From Serilophus lunatus (taxonomy: Eukaryota > Chordata > Aves > Passeriformes > Eurylaimidae), in the NCBI GenBank assembly GCA_013399895.1, contig VXBA01001192.1, forward strand, positions 879,277 to 943,276: 64,000 nucleotides of DNA, read 5' to 3'. Of this stretch, positions 49,894 through 61,890 are shown piece by piece. The notes beneath the pieces are model-generated. The model was not told where the DNA came from and did not search any database. It saw only the letters and a program-made list of their open reading frames with translations. A program made the translations under genes and the position numbers. Position 1 is the first letter of the stretch, and every line of letters begins with the position of its first letter.

Positions 49894-50562
49894 ATGAAAC
49901 TCACGAAGTTCAGTAAGGACAAGCAAAAGGTTCTGCACCTTTGTTACAGCAATACCCAACACCAGTAGAGTTTTGGGGAAGAATGCATTGAGAGCAGCCC
50001 TGCAGAGAAGAGGATATGGATGAAAAAAAATTGGACATGGTCTGGCAATGTGCACTTGTAGCCTGGAAAGACAATTTTGTTCTAGGCAGTATCAAAAGGA
50101 GAGAAACCAGCAGGTAAAGGAAGAGGATTCTTTCCCTTCACTCTTGTAAGTCTCCACCTGAAGTACTGCATCCAGCTTTAGGGTTCCCAGCACAAGAAAG
50201 ACATGGACTGGCTTGAGTGTGTCCAGACAAGTGAAACAAAAATGACCAGAGCTCTGGAACATGTCTTGTATGAAGAAAGACTGAGACAGTTGAGTCATTC
50301 TGTTTGCAGGCAAGGATACTCTGGGGACATCTTATTGCAGCTGTTCAATACTTTAAAAGTGGCTTATAAGAAGGACAGAAAGAGACCTTTTATTAGCAAC
50401 TGTCCCGACAAGAAAAAGGGCAACCATTTTAAACTGTAAGGTGGTAGGTTTGGATTAGACATAAGGAAGACTTTTTTTATACAGAAAGGATGATGCGACA
50501 CCAACTGGCTGCCTGAGAAGTTGTGGATGGCCCATCTCTGGAAGCATTCAGAGTCAGTGAGT
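49894..50562 (+). mobile_element. CR1 LINE fragment (ORF2 C-terminal region)
   Basis: About 670 bp of CR1 ORF2 in plus orientation. Words in order are AAGGTTCTGCACCT (the 'KVLHL' segment), GGCAATGTGCACTTGTAGCC ('QCALVA'), CACCTGAAGTACTGCATCCAG ('HLEYCIQ'), and TATGAAGAAAGACTGAGACAG ('YEERLRQ'). They are followed by LKVAYKKDRKRPFI and by IRKTFF around 50459-50476, then a decayed tryptophan-rich end. It has frameshifts and stops and no 3' terminal repeat, so it is truncated at both ends. Similarity in type to the 34.4-kb copy suggests the same CR1 subfamily. Confidence 0.92.
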
Positions 50563-53334
50563 GCAGAGTCACTGCTTCTGCAGCTGCATTTCTCTTCTGT
50601 TCCTTTGTCCTTGACATAAGCTGTCAATATGAACAACGATAAATATGTTGGGGTGAGCTGATTGGAGTAGTATTTGTGTCTCTACACTAGTTTAAATGTT
50701 ATCACCTAGGGAAGTTATACTTTAGTGGGAGTGGTGCTTCTGGAAGCAATACAGCCTGACTAAGAAAATACCCTATTTCTTGCATACTTATTTGGGAAAG
50801 CTAATAGTAGAAGTGTAATATGTGTTGACCTTCTCAGTTTCTTGCTATCCCTGTTCCTTGTTCTTTTGGCATTGAGGCAGTTGCTCTTTGATAGAGGTTG
50901 CTCCTTGAACCAGACAATAAATGTGTGTAATCCTTGCAAAGCTGACTGTACACGTTCTGCAAAATCTCTGCACTCAGGTCTGTCCAAGAATTCTCATTGC
51001 CAAAAAGAAAAAATGCTGAGTTGAATACTTTCCTTTAAGTGGTGGAAAAAGGTACTCTACTTTGAGGTGTAGCTCGAGAACAGTCATAGAAGCATAGAGG
51101 CTCTGAACTGTTCTCTTTAATTCTCTTGCTTCCTACTAACATTTATATTGCAGAAGTATCAGTGGGACATCCTATAATTTTTTGTTTATAATCCTGATGA
51201 CTTCAGTTGTTAAGTTCCTCTTGGTGACAAGGTATGTGTAAGGAGAGACACATGATACTAGTTGTCCATAGCAATGACTTTAGACACAGGCATTAAAGAA
51301 ATTAGTTGACTAAAACTACTTAATTTTCTGAAGTAATTCTTCAAAAATTAGTTCAGATTTTATAAATTAATTTTCCATAAAAGATTGCATTAAAAGAGAG
51401 GAGAAAAAAATAGAAAGGTATTAAATTATGAGACTATACCAAGTAGTGAAATGAAATGTAGTGAATAAAAATACTGACAGAAGTAGCTGGAACCGGTGGT
51501 AATCTGTTCTTTGGACAGTCTGTTTGCATAGGGAGAACACTTTTTATATCAATTTAAATGCATTGGCAGACCAATGATATTCAGACTTCAAGGCTTTCAG
51601 AAAATGAAAAATGAGGAATCTGGGCTTTCTAATTTTAAATTGTACAAGCAACCTTGAAGAGATCACTTACTGGATATGGTCTAAAATATATCAGAATGTG
51701 GCAGTCATTCCAATGTTCTGAATAGTCTTGGGGTCTAATCTTTAACTTCAGAGTGAGATACAGTGGCTACAACTACCATGATTTGCAGTTTGCCTCTGGC
51801 AGAAAAATTATTTGTGCTGAATGTGTTGGAATTGCATCATATGTAAAGCAGAAGTAGAATAAAGACGAAACAGCAATTGGGGGAAAATGGAAGAGAAAGT
51901 ATGGGGTGACGGAGAGGGAAAGCAACAAAAAGTAATAAACTAGAGGGAATTCTTACCATGGAACAAGTGAATCTAAACAGCTGGGGAAAGTGGATGGTCT
52001 TTTTTTACTTTTTAATCAGCAGCATTTTGGTCCAACGCCAATGTGTGAAAAAATGAAAAGTAGCGATGCACTAGAGATTCTGCTACCATTTTGCTGTGCT
52101 ATTTGGAAATAAATGAATAAGCATTCAGGTACCTTTACAACTGCTGCTCCCTAATAAACAGAACAGACAATTAAAAATAGGTTTCAACACACATTACATC
52201 TTTTCACAAGACTTCAGGCAGTTAGAATTCCTACATGACATGTTTGGGTGCAAAAAGAAATAGTTCTAATGATCAGTATGAAGCACCTGTGATGGGCTGT
52301 GTATAACTCAAAGGATAAAAGAAAATTAAATGAGGGCATAGCTTTTGTATCTATTACTTTATTCAGCTTAGAATACCCAACCCAAACAGCAGAAAAATAA
52401 ATACGAAAAGTATCACAACAGTAGACTGTATTTCAGATAGTTACACTGGTGAATCTAACATGTTTTCCATAGCTTCAAATTTTCATTTATTTTCATTTAT
52501 TGGTAATTTCATAATGTAGTCCAACACTTTTGTGTTTACTTAGTTTTTATAGTTTAAAAATACATTTGAAGAAGTTTGGAAGCACAGAAAAATCAAATTT
52601 TGCAAAGGTTTGTTTGTCATGTACATATGGGTAGAAAAATTAATGAATCACCAAAGTGTAGATACATTATGGGAATTTGATTGCTTCCTCCAAATTACAT
52701 AAAATTAGGTGATGTCATGAGTCACTTGTGTCTTGGTAATTAAGATGTTTTAAGTGATTGCTCTCCATTCTTATACAGAGAAGTCATTGGTTATTTATTG
52801 TACCTCTCTAAAATATCCCAATACAATTTGTGAACTTTAATGTGCATTTGGAATAACATTTGTTTTGCAATTATAAAAAGAAATCATATTTCCTGTTTCT
52901 TGAAGTCGCCGGTTTTGTGTTGCAGTAAGAGACAGATGTTTCTTTTCCATATTGACACTTATCCTTCTGAAGCTGTTTATTTCCTTTCATTGGTGCCCAA
53001 ATGCACTGCAATCCTTTTTCATTGTTGCACCCGACTTCAGCAGTACACTGCTGTATCCAAATAACCCCTACACCCTAATAGCACTCCACTATTTAGCTTG
53101 GCCACCATGTTCCAGAAATTGTTCACTCTATGTTATACATGCTCTTTCCCCCTCATTCGTACCTCTTTCTAGAGACAAATACTGACTTCTTAATATCTTA
53201 TCTTATTGCCAACCAAAATACCATATATTGTCAAGAGTACATTTTCATGTCTGCCAGTCATAGGAAAAACACCTACCTGTTGCAAATACGGAACTAATGC
53301 CTAAACTCAGAGGAAGAAAAAACTTCCAAACAAA
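50563..53334. other. Unique AT-rich sequence
   Basis: No gene or element is recognised with confidence. A faint CATAGAAGCATAGAGG at about 51086-51101 may be a remnant of an inverted CR1 tail but is too short to call. A 10-bp duplication (TTTCATTTAT x2) lies at 52481-52500. Confidence 0.5.
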
Positions 53335-53735
53335 GTTAATAGAGGCAAAAGTGCAGGTTCTTTAACAGAAATTTCCAGATCCAGAATACACACCAGCCAC
53401 ACTTATCACCCCACATTTATAACACATACCAATTCTACCACTCCTCAACATTTCCAACAAGAGTTTGTCTCACGCCTGTGCCCTCCCCTGCATTTGCCCT
53501 CCCACCCCGGAGCTTCTCCACGTTCTCTGGGCCTCTGTTTTGTCTGGTCTTCTACAATGTCCTTGTTATAAGCTATTTGTCTCGAATGGAATGCTAGACA
53601 TAGCTTCACGAGATGTAGGAGAAGACTAACAAGAAAGCTTATGAGTAAAGCCATACAGTCAAGCTAAAACTCCCCAAATATGTGAGAAAAACCCCGAGGC
53701 ATCAGAACATTTTCTGTTAATCCTCCCTTTTACTT
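53335..53735 (-). mobile_element. Probable endogenous retrovirus LTR with adjacent polypurine tract, minus orientation
   Basis: On the minus strand an AAAAGGGAGGA polypurine tract (53731-53721) is followed by about 400 bp with a TATAAA box (53421-53416). Blocks near 53540-53660 look like passerine ERV LTR sequence I have seen before, but I cannot name the family. GC content is higher than in the surroundings at 53450-53530. I could not fix the ends, find a target duplication or see an AATAAA. A 69-codon minus frame inside is not significant. The DNA just right of the tract could be a residue of the provirus interior but shows no readable protein. Confidence 0.4.
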
Positions 53736-54375
53736 CATTTTAAATCTAGTCAATTTAACTATCCCACCACAAAGACAATTTTTCTTCAAATGTGACTTTC
53801 TGCATTCTACCCAATGAACCAACCAAGAAAGATTACTTGTTTTCAAGGGTGCACCTAGAATACACTTTAGATGGGCTTCAAAGGGCAGAATCAGTTTTGC
53901 CTTTAGCAGTAACAGGTACCAAGAGTTTGATAGCAAAGTCTTTGGAGAGGTGACAAAAATAGCATGAGGTACTTTCTCTCTGTGAAAGAAAGAGAAGAAA
54001 TACAACTAATTTTAACAAACATATTTCTCTCTCTCTCTCTCGATATATATATATGTCCAAAGCCCAGTCTTTGTCTTCTGGTATTATTTAGTTTGCATTG
54101 TTTTCCAGCTTCAATGCACATGGTGATGAGTATTTTTCAAAACTCTGTTCACATTGGGAAATTAGACAGAGTAGTCAGATTTTCAATGTAACTAAAGTAA
54201 GCAGCTCCTGTTTAAAGATGCAGTGGTAGATGGGAGTGTGTATTCTGCAGTGGAATATGTTCATGTGAACAGGTGACCCCAGGTAAGTCCAGAATCCTGT
54301 GATAAGGTATTACACTATTACTGGCAATAAGCAGGCTTGATTTAAACTAACATTATAATGCAGATGTTGAAGAAA
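53736..54375. other. Unique sequence with a compound microsatellite
   Basis: No gene is recognised. A (CT)n tract followed by (AT)n lies at 54026-54054. Possible provirus remnant at the left edge, not provable by eye. Confidence 0.45.
54026..54054. repeat. Compound microsatellite (CT)8 then (AT)6
   Basis: CT repeats run to 54041, then G, then AT repeats from about 54043. Probably length-variable. Confidence 0.9.
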
Positions 54376-54440
54376 TCATAAAATCATAGAATGGTGTCAG
54401 TTGCAAGGGACCTAAAAATCATCTAGTTACAACTTCAAGA
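54376..54440 (-). mobile_element. CR1 LINE 3' terminus, antisense (very short)
   Basis: AAATCATAGAATGGTGTCAG, then AAGGGACCTAAAAATCATC and TAGTTACAAC, is an inverted CR1 3' end, about 65 bp, with one or more base changes per word. Confidence 0.75.
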
Positions 54441-56829
54441 ACGGTTCGGAGAATTTAACTATTTTTTCTATATATGTTACAGAGAATTGTTACAAAAAAA
54501 GGTTTCATTACTTTTGAAAAGCTGTGGCTGTTCTACCAGTGAAGGACACTCTGGGTTTGTAGTTTCCTTAGCATTTATAAGCAATACCAAGGAAACTTCA
54601 AAATAATAAAAGAAGTTCTGACTTTGCACCTTTTCCTTGTGCTTTATTATGTGTTCAGTACAGTCCTTAACTTCATTGGACTGACAGTGACCTTAAACTT
54701 TCTCAGTAAAACACCAGATTTTGCTGCCAATTTGCTGAGACTGGAACACATTTTGTAGGAAGACAGATATGTTATTAAATTTAAAACTGTCATCTGAACA
54801 GGCTTTAAACATGACATATTGCAGATAACACAGGAAACAATAAAATGATAAATAAAAAAGATGTAAAAGATAAAAGAATGGTACATCAAGTGCTGAAAAT
54901 GTGCCTCAGCAAAGAAAAATCTTTTCAAAACAGCTATTGATTACATTAAAATGACAAATGACAAATTAAATTAAGATGAAGCGATACTCTTGCAAAAAGC
55001 AGAAGACATGGCACAAAGGTGTGATAAAAAACATAATGAAAGCGAGACAGCAGCACAAGAAAATTAAAAAGCATCAGATATACCAGATGATTAAGGATTT
55101 TTGATTTTACTTACAAGTATATATATATATTTAGCTTTGTGATTGTTTTCAGTCATGCTTTTCACATATATTCAGTGAGCACATACAAAAATCAGGGAAA
55201 CAAATGAAGTTTAAAATGCTTGCCCTAGAAAAAAAATCTAGAAACGCTGATGAGATTTTACACCCAGAAACTTTGTTTGTTAGTCAGTTCTCTGGGAGTA
55301 ACAAATTAGTCAAAAGAGTACACTGGACGTTTGAAATCTGGATTGTTGAGCACATCAAATGTCTTTGATCTTCCACTAAAGATTTAGACACAGGAATGAA
55401 TGTGTTAGAAAAATTCTTGAACTTGTGTTTAATCTCATGAACAAAAGTAATTCTTCTATAAATTCAAAAAAAGGAAGATGTTAAGAATTATTCTGGCTTA
55501 AAACTAAGTAAGAACTTAGTTACATGTTACAGGAAGATCATTGCACTGAATGCTTTCTGAATGGCTGGGCCTCATATGTTGGAGGGAACAAAAGCAAATG
55601 TTATGGGAGAGGAAGTTTTCAAAAGTTCCTTTCAAAAATTTTTAGTTAGTATGGCAGAATCCTAACCTTGACTGTTATTTCCTCATTTTATTTTGGATAT
55701 ATGTTCCACTCTTCTGAAAATCCTGGTGTAATCAGTCTTATGCTCAGCTCTAAGTCAGCAAATTTAATGTCACTATATGCTTTTGTAAAGGAGGTTGTGT
55801 TCTTGGACTTGCAAAAATTCATTTAATCAGACCTGCTCCTTCTGGGAGGAGATTCCAGGAACACCTGCAGCCTTAAGCAGACCTACATACAAAGAGATCT
55901 GGGTTTAACTGTAAACATACTAACTGAAGATATCTAGAGAAATATGTTTTTTACTATCAATTTTATCTTCCATAATAAAGAAGATTATCTGTACATGAAT
56001 TTGACATAATTGGGCAGAAAATTTTGTGAAAAACTACCTTATTGCTAATAGCAGGAGTGTTTAGGGATCTTTGCTCTCTTCAATTGCTGGGTTGATCAGC
56101 TCAGAAATTTGGAGACTAAGTCCCTGAAGCCGGGAAATATCTTTTAACATCTGCATAGTATATTTAGCATAATGTGTCTGCTTTTTCCAATCTTCTGCCT
56201 TTTATATATTGCAATTTCAGGGCTTTTTAAAAGTATATTGAAAAGAAGACTTTTAAAATGAAAAGGGAAAAAAGGAACAGTTTCACCTCAGGATTTATGT
56301 CATAACCAACATCATCAAAATTAATATTTTGGAATTCCCATTTTCTCTAAAAGTAATAATGCTATCTTTAATTTTCTTATAATTTGTTTTAGTTTATATA
56401 TGCAAGTAACCTCCTGTTTTTCCCTTTTTTATCAAAAATAAGCACCAAATAGAGTGGGCAAAATCACCTTTTGCCAATAAAGCCCTGCTGTGGCCTCAGA
56501 TAGAATAACCCAGAAACCTATTCCTGCTTTTTGAGAGAACACTTTATATATACCTATTAACTTGCGTGAAAACTCAGATTATGGCTATCCTGAAAGTCAG
56601 CTTGGCATATTGCTGCATCTGATCATACATCCTTTTCTAGTGTCAGAATTCTTCTCCCTTGTGGGTAGACAATGTGTGATTCAAAGCTTCTCAAACAGGC
56701 CTCTGTGACCCACTATGCATGCTGCAGAATTGCAAGGGTTGTTATCAGAGTGCTTCTTCTAATTTGAGTTATCAATGTCCTGGAATGAATAACGAGCAAT
56801 GTCATTATTAAAATCCTGTCATTTTCTTT

Positions 56830-57139
56830 CACAAGTTCAAAACAATCGGCAGAACAGATCGAGGATAGCTAAAGAGATCTGGATAAAGAGATGGCAAATC
56901 AAAAAAGACATACGTGGACACAACCTATGTTGCTCTAAGTAACCGCTACGCGAGGACAGACACATAGGTAGTATCGACAATCAACAGATGTTTTCCCTTA
57001 AGTACAGGGGAAGCAGTGCAAGCAGTCATGGCAACCCGCAAGAAAACATGCATCTTTACAGTTGTCTCACAAAAAAGGTAGCTAGACTGTAAGGAAGCAT
57101 TGATGCTAAAAAGAAAAAAAAAAAAAAAAAAAAAAAAAA
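56830..57139 (+). other. CpG-bearing segment ending in A26, possible retroposed sequence of unknown origin
   Basis: About 280 bp with more CpG than neighbouring DNA (CAATCGGC, GATCGAGG, ATACGTGG, GCTACGCGAGG, TATCGAC, CCCGC) end in an uninterrupted A26 at 57114-57139. A poly(A) end plus undecayed CpG would fit a fairly recent retroposition, for example of a non-coding RNA. I found no clear flanking duplication, no tRNA-type A/B boxes and no reading frame, and I do not recognise it. It may simply be unique DNA next to an A tract. Confidence 0.25.
57114..57139. repeat. A26 homopolymer
   Basis: Uninterrupted adenines between AAAAAG and GGCTAAC. Confidence 0.95.
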
Positions 57140-58249
57140 GGCTAACAGTAAGAAATATACAGAGGACGACCTTCTTCCCACACTAGACATAGGAGCCAGC
57201 ATAGGCATTAGAATAAAATATCTCATAACTGCCTCCTTATAGGTCAGAATCTGATACCTTTAAAGTAGAAAATCTCTTATTGCAGGAATAATGACATCTT
57301 AAAAGATTTGATATCACCAACACAAGAGCTTATTTCTTTTTGCAGCAAGGACTATTCTGTCTGGCTCCTTCATTCCATGGTTAATACTTGATTAATATTT
57401 CACTTTCAAATGCAAGCAACGAAAAGCAGTGGAGTTTTACTTACTAATTAACTTCTTGCTTTCTGTTTGCAAAGACTATGTCATCTAATCTGCTGAATTT
57501 TATCTCACCAGAGGAATTAAACACTTACAAGCAGAATATGCTGTCAAGATGTTTGTAGCTGGAATAATTGATTCTAAGGGAATCACTGTAACAGAGAAAA
57601 AACTTCATATAAAAATCAAAACCAAAACTGGTTTAAAGCCAAAAAATACTTATATTTACTACAAAGTAATTATGTGAAATATGGGACTGCATATATAAGC
57701 TTTAATATAGTCATGCCAGGTGATGATCCCCACGTCTTTTTCTGTGCCTCACTGACAGTCCCAAAGACCCATCTTTTTGTGTAGAGCTACTCAGTTCTGC
57801 TTCCATTGTGATGCTGTAAAGTAAAAGTTTGCACTTTCTTACTTATAACCCATCAATAGGCATACTAATCTAGCTTTTCTGTTTCATGCTGTTAGGTTTC
57901 TGAACAGACTCATTTGTGGGAACAACCTCTGTGGAGGCAGAAAATTCTGCTGCAGTCTACTTGAGATCTATGTTACTGAGGCTAATGGTGTGCCAATTGA
58001 TCTAGCAAAATCATTTTTCTGTGGGAAAATAAGACATTTAATGAAAAGTTAAAATGAGCATTTTGTGAAAGTCATATTTTGAACTTGTATGTTTTAGCAT
58101 GAGTGATAGGTTCTGCATCAATAAAGATGGAATAATTGGGTTTTCAGGGGCCTTGTAGAGACATCCAGATAGACTAGAGAACTGGGCAACCACCAATCAC
58201 ATGAAATTTTATTGGAGCAAGTGCCAGTCTTCAGATAGGATGGGATAAT

Positions 58250-58824
58250 GAGAGGCTGTAGAGTAGCCCAGCATAAAGGGATCTGGGGGTTTGGATGGAT
58301 AACTATAAGTCAACAGCGTGCCCTCACAGCCAAAATGGCCAACTGTGTTCTGAGGTGCAGAAATCATATCATAAGTAGCTTGTTGAGGGAGATTAATGTC
58401 ATGCTCTACACTGGTGTGGCCTCACATCAAGTACCGTGTGCAGTTTTGAGCTCCTCATTATTAGAAGGCTGTCAAACTATGAGTGTCTCAAGAGGAGGGG
58501 TACAAAGGTGGTGAAAGCCCTCAAGGGCAAGACTTACAAGTGACTGAGGTTTTGCTTGTGTTTTGTTCAGCTTAGAGAAGAGAAGGCTGAGGAGCGACTT
58601 TGTTGCAGTCTAAAAACTTCCTCAAGGGTGTTGCGGATATGGAGGTGCTGATCTCATCTCCCTGGTAACTGCTGATAGGACAGGAGAAAATGGGATGAAG
58701 CCTCATCAGGGGAAATTCAGATTGGACACTAGGACAAGGTTCTTCACTAAGAGGGTGATTGATCAGTGGAACAGGGTCTGGATGACACTCTTAGTCATAT
58801 GGTTTAGTTTTAGGTAACCCTATG
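58250..58824 (+). mobile_element. CR1 LINE fragment, ORF2 end and 3' part
   Basis: Landmarks in plus order are AAAGGGATCTGGGGGTTTGG, CAACAGCGTGCCCTCACAGC, ATTAATGTCATGCTCTACAC, GGCCTCACATCAAGTACCG, AGAGAAGAGAAGGCTGAGG, AAGGTTCTTCACTAAGAGGG and GGTTTAGTTTTAGGTAA. The order is that of the second half of CR1 ORF2 and the start of the 3' UTR. Deletions remove several pieces and all frames are broken. The subfamily appears different from the 34.4- and 49.9-kb copies because the 3' part (GTTTAGTTTTAGGTA) differs. Confidence 0.9.
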
Positions 58825-59097
58825 AAGATGTCTCCCTTAAACATGTAGTCAAAGAACTTTAGACAGTAGGAATGGTAGCCAAATATTGCATGACTTCTGC
58901 ATCTTTTACATCACTAGTTGAAAATTATATTGGGATTTAATTAGTGCTGAAGCCCACCATTAATGAACTGTAATACTCATAGCTTAAGGAAGAGTTATAT
59001 TATTTGACAAAAAAAGTATTGCATATTATTCTCCTGAAAATAGAAGATCAACAAAAATAGGTATCAAGTATCATCTAAAAGGCATTAACTGTTTTCA
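58825..59097. other. Short unique spacer
   Basis: AT-rich DNA between a CR1 end and an LTR. Nothing else is seen. Confidence 0.6.
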
Positions 59098-59679
59098 TGG
59101 TTAACTCTAAGTGGTAACTAATCACTATGCACCTGTTTGCTCCCCTTTCCCACCAGTGGAATAAGGAAGAGAATCAGAAGAGTAAAAGAGAGAAAACTCA
59201 TGGTTTGAGATAAAGACAGTTTAAGAGGGTAAGGAAAAGCCATACAAACAAGCAAAGCAAAACAGGGAATTCATTCTCACCTTCCCATTGACTGGCAGGT
59301 GTTCAACCATCACCAGGAGAGCAGGACTTCATCACAAGTAGTGGTGACTTGGGAAGTCAAACCCCATTACTTGCAACATCTCTCTTTCCTCCTTCCAGCC
59401 CCAGCTTTATATGCTAAGCATGATGTTTTATGGTTTGGAAAATCACTTGAGTCAATTGGGATCAGCTGTCCTGGCTGTGTCCCCTCACAACTGCTCGCAG
59501 CCTCTTCAGAAGTGAGGCAATAAAAGAAGCAGAAAAGGCCTTGAAGCTGCGTGAGCACTGCTCAGCAATAACAGAAACATCTCTACATTATCAATTCTGT
59601 CTTGAGCATAAATCGAAAAGGTGGCCTCATAATAGCTACTGTGAAGGAAATTAACTCTGTCCCAGCCAAAATCAGAAAA
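59098..59679 (-). mobile_element. ERVL-type solo LTR, minus orientation
   Basis: The plus strand carries the inverted form of a very common avian LTR. Landmarks are GGTTTGAGATAAAGACAG, GGGAATTCATTCTCACC, CCCAGCTTTATATGCTAAGC, GTCCTGGCTGTGTCCCCTC, GAAAAGGCCTTGAAGCTGCG and ATTAACTCTGTCCCAGCC. On the minus strand the order is U3, TATAAA (59411-59406), then R/U5. The poly(A) hexamer place (about 59219) has decayed. Both termini are mutated, so the ends are approximate and no target duplication is evident. There are no internal genes. It is an old solo LTR related to the outer LTR at 60473-62133. Confidence 0.85.
59406..59411 (-). promoter_or_regulatory. TATA box of the 59.1-kb LTR
   Basis: TTTATA on the plus strand gives TATAAA on the minus strand, at the position expected in this LTR family. 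Activity is unknown. Confidence 0.5.
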
Positions 59680-60071
59680 TTTGTTTTCAAGCTTCATCTA
59701 CCTTGGCTGTTTCTTTGATAGCAGGAGATAAGCCCATTGGGCTGTGATACTTACAGGTTGTCATCATGCCAATAGTGTAAGGAATGCCACGTCAACTCTA
59801 TCCTAATGAGGATAGAAGATACAGTTTCTTTAGGAACTTTTCTTGACATTAGTAAGCATCCTCTGAACAGCAGATTAATTTGCTCATAGCATATTTTATA
59901 TTGTATTCAACTTCTGGTAATTTTTAATAGAATAGTTGCTTAATGAGGGAAATGTTTCTTTTATAGCTGCTTTAATATATTTTTTTTTTAATTCAGTTAG
60001 CATGACTTTTACAAAACAGAAACTTGACCTCTAGCTGAAGAATTAGCCTGTTTTCTACTTATGTAAAAAGT
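59680..60071. other. Unique spacer
   Basis: AT-rich, with a T-rich run at about 59981-59990. No gene or element is recognised. Confidence 0.55.
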
Positions 60072-60245
60072 AGAATCATAGAGTACCCCAGGTCAGAAGG
60101 AAGTCCAGATGAGTCTTGTCCAATGGCATCTTAAAAACCTCCAGTGATGATGACTGAACAACATCCTTGGGGAGCTTGTTCCAGTTATTTATGGGTCCTC
60201 ACCAAGGCTTCTCTGCCCTAGGGAAAATATTTAAGTTCCTCTGAA
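60072..60245 (-). mobile_element. CR1 LINE 3' end, antisense
   Basis: AGAATCATAGAGTACCCCAG, then TTAAAAACCTCCAGTGATGA, ACAACATCCTTGGGGAGC and TTGTTCCAGTTATTTATGG are the inverted CR1 3' UTR and the end of ORF2. The match fades after about 60245. Dead, 5'-truncated. Confidence 0.85.
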
Positions 60246-60472
60246 TAAAACTAATATCAAAATCCCTTTTGTTGTTTTATGGGAGATTGCTATAGCAGTG
60301 TGTAACCTTGCAGGATAAAAAAATTCTGTTTGCAAAGATGCTGTTTCATATGCTAGGTGTTCTTTACAAGTGTCTTAAGTTTTTTCTTGATCTCACTGAT
60401 AGAATTAAAGGTGTTTGAACTCTTCCTGGATGATATTCTCAGCATCAGAGCTTACTCTTTACTTTGACCTGG
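60246..60472. other. Unique spacer
   Basis: Nothing recognised between the CR1 tail and the outer LTR. Confidence 0.5.
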
Positions 60473-60523
60473 TGTAGTGTATTGACCTTGACTGGACACC
60501 AGGTGCCCACTAAGCCACTCTAT

Positions 60524-60528
60524 CACAT
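60524..60528. repeat. Target-site duplication, left copy (CACAT)
   Basis: Exact 5-bp match to 61631-61635, immediately outside the LTR termini. Confidence 0.88.
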
Positions 60529-61630
60529 TGTGGTGGTTTGCAGCACTAGGGGGCACAACAGTGACAAAAAACTGAATAGATTCAACAGCAAGAAATACGT
60601 TTCTTTTTCTAGGGCTCTAAAGACTTTATAGAATCTCTAGACACTAAACAAAATATACACACAATATAAAACTCGACAATGTCACACAATAAAAGAAAAA
60701 AACCAAACTGCTCTTCAAAGTTAGCTGGTGGGCTGAGGAGCAGGGGGAAAGAAAGGAAAGCTGTCTCAATGATGGTAATCTCTCGGTTTTGGAGCTTCTG
60801 AAAGATAAACACAGTGAGAACAGATAATGCACTGTTGCAGCTGGGTGCTCTCTGGTGCCACCGTTGGAGCTCTGATGATGCTGCGTGGTAATGGGAGCCA
60901 GGAGGGATCAAGAGGAACAGCACTTGATGTTATCTGGACTACACGAGGCGACCAAAAGGGGACTGGACTTCTGGGGTTCTCATTATGTGCTCCTGATATC
61001 GCGTGAACTCGGAGTCTTCTTTCAGGCCAGGCTGTCTTCTTAATTGGTCGGCGGTGTTGGGCGCTGCCCCTCTGCCCGGGATTTCACTATAGGCAAGATG
61101 GCAGCTTCTGCCAAACCTGCCATGTGCTCAGGCTCCGGGACGCTGCTGGCAGCCATCGTCGCCAGCCGCGGGGCATTCCTGGGGCCAGCGGCACCACCTG
61201 CGGGGGCCCTCCGGCCTGCAGGGACTGGCTGCCGGTGGTGGGTGCCGCCACCTCACGCCTCCTGGCAGCGCGGGGAGAGGGCCATACATCCGCGGCCACA
61301 TCTGGCAGGGCTCCTGCCAACCACCCGCCAGAAGAAACAACCGCCTCGCACCGCTCTGCACAGCTGTGCCGTGCAAGACCCAGGCTCCTGCTCCACTCCA
61401 CTGCACGGGCCAGGCATCAGAAGCACGCTTGCCAAGCCACAGAGAGGACGAGTGTGAGAAACCCCGCAGACGCCAAGACTTAAGTATGTAGAAAAAAAGA
61501 ACAGCTCTGTGCCTGCCCCTCTTAGGGAGGTACCACTGGTCTCAGACTAAGCCGCCACAGCTGCATTAACAGGCAAACAACCCAAACAGCCCCCTTCCCC
61601 AGAGAAAAAACAATATTCAAACCTATTACA
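60529..61630 (-). mobile_element. Inner solo LTR, younger insertion into the outer LTR, minus orientation
   Basis: Ends are TGTGGTGGTTTGCAGC on the left and ...TTCAAACCTATTACA on the right. On the minus strand it therefore runs TGTAATAGGTTTG...CACCACA, matching the termini of the 47480-48996 LTR. A perfect 5-bp duplication CACAT flanks it (60524-60528 and 61631-61635). Length is 1102 bp against 1517 bp for the sister copy, the difference lying mainly in the CpG-rich U3 (about 61070-61450). The CCAAT box is kept (61043-61047), but the TATA box and AATAAA have decayed, so this copy looks less able to drive transcription. No internal retroviral genes remain. Confidence 0.9.
61043..61047 (-). promoter_or_regulatory. 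CCAAT box of the inner LTR
   Basis: ATTGG within TTAATTGGTCGG, aligned with the CCAAT box of the 47.5-kb sister LTR. Confidence 0.45.
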
Positions 61631-61635
61631 CACAT
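61631..61635. repeat. Target-site duplication, right copy (CACAT)
   Basis: Exact match to the left copy. Sequence of the outer LTR resumes here. Confidence 0.88.
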
Positions 61636-61756
61636 CATTCCCAGCTGGAAAGAGGAGAGAAAATAAGATGGACAATCACTCATAGGTTGAGAGAGGACAG
61701 TTTACTAAAGCAAAAGTGAAAGAGCATGTGCACAAGCCAAATGGAAAATAACAAGG

Positions 61757-61762
61757 TTTATT
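61757..61762 (-). terminator. Poly(A) signal AATAAA of the outer LTR
   Basis: TTTATT on the plus strand within AAGGTTTATTCTC. Correctly placed after the TATA box on the minus strand. Confidence 0.5.
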
Positions 61763-61890
61763 CTCTACTTCCCATTAGCAGTGATGTGAGGCCACTTCCT
61801 GGGAAGGAGGGCTTCAGCACACTTAGTGGGTGCTTAGCAGGCAAATGCTGTAGACAATTAATGTGCCCCCTTCCTCTTCCTTCCCTCAGC

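Larger units (their letters stand above)
54441..58249. other. Unique AT-rich sequence containing an A26 run
   Basis: No gene is recognised. The segment 56830-57139, with several CpGs and ending in A26, is listed separately. An (AT)n tract lies at about 55117-55130. Confidence 0.5.

Noticed and set aside
51080..51110. Possible inverted CR1 3' terminus (CATAGAAGCATAGAGG)
   Set aside because: Only about 16 bases resemble CR1, with no continuing match. Too short to separate from chance.
61044..61483. Open frames of 104-137 codons on both strands
   Set aside because: Same artefact in the GC-rich U3 of the sister LTR. Frames overlap antisense and have no domain.
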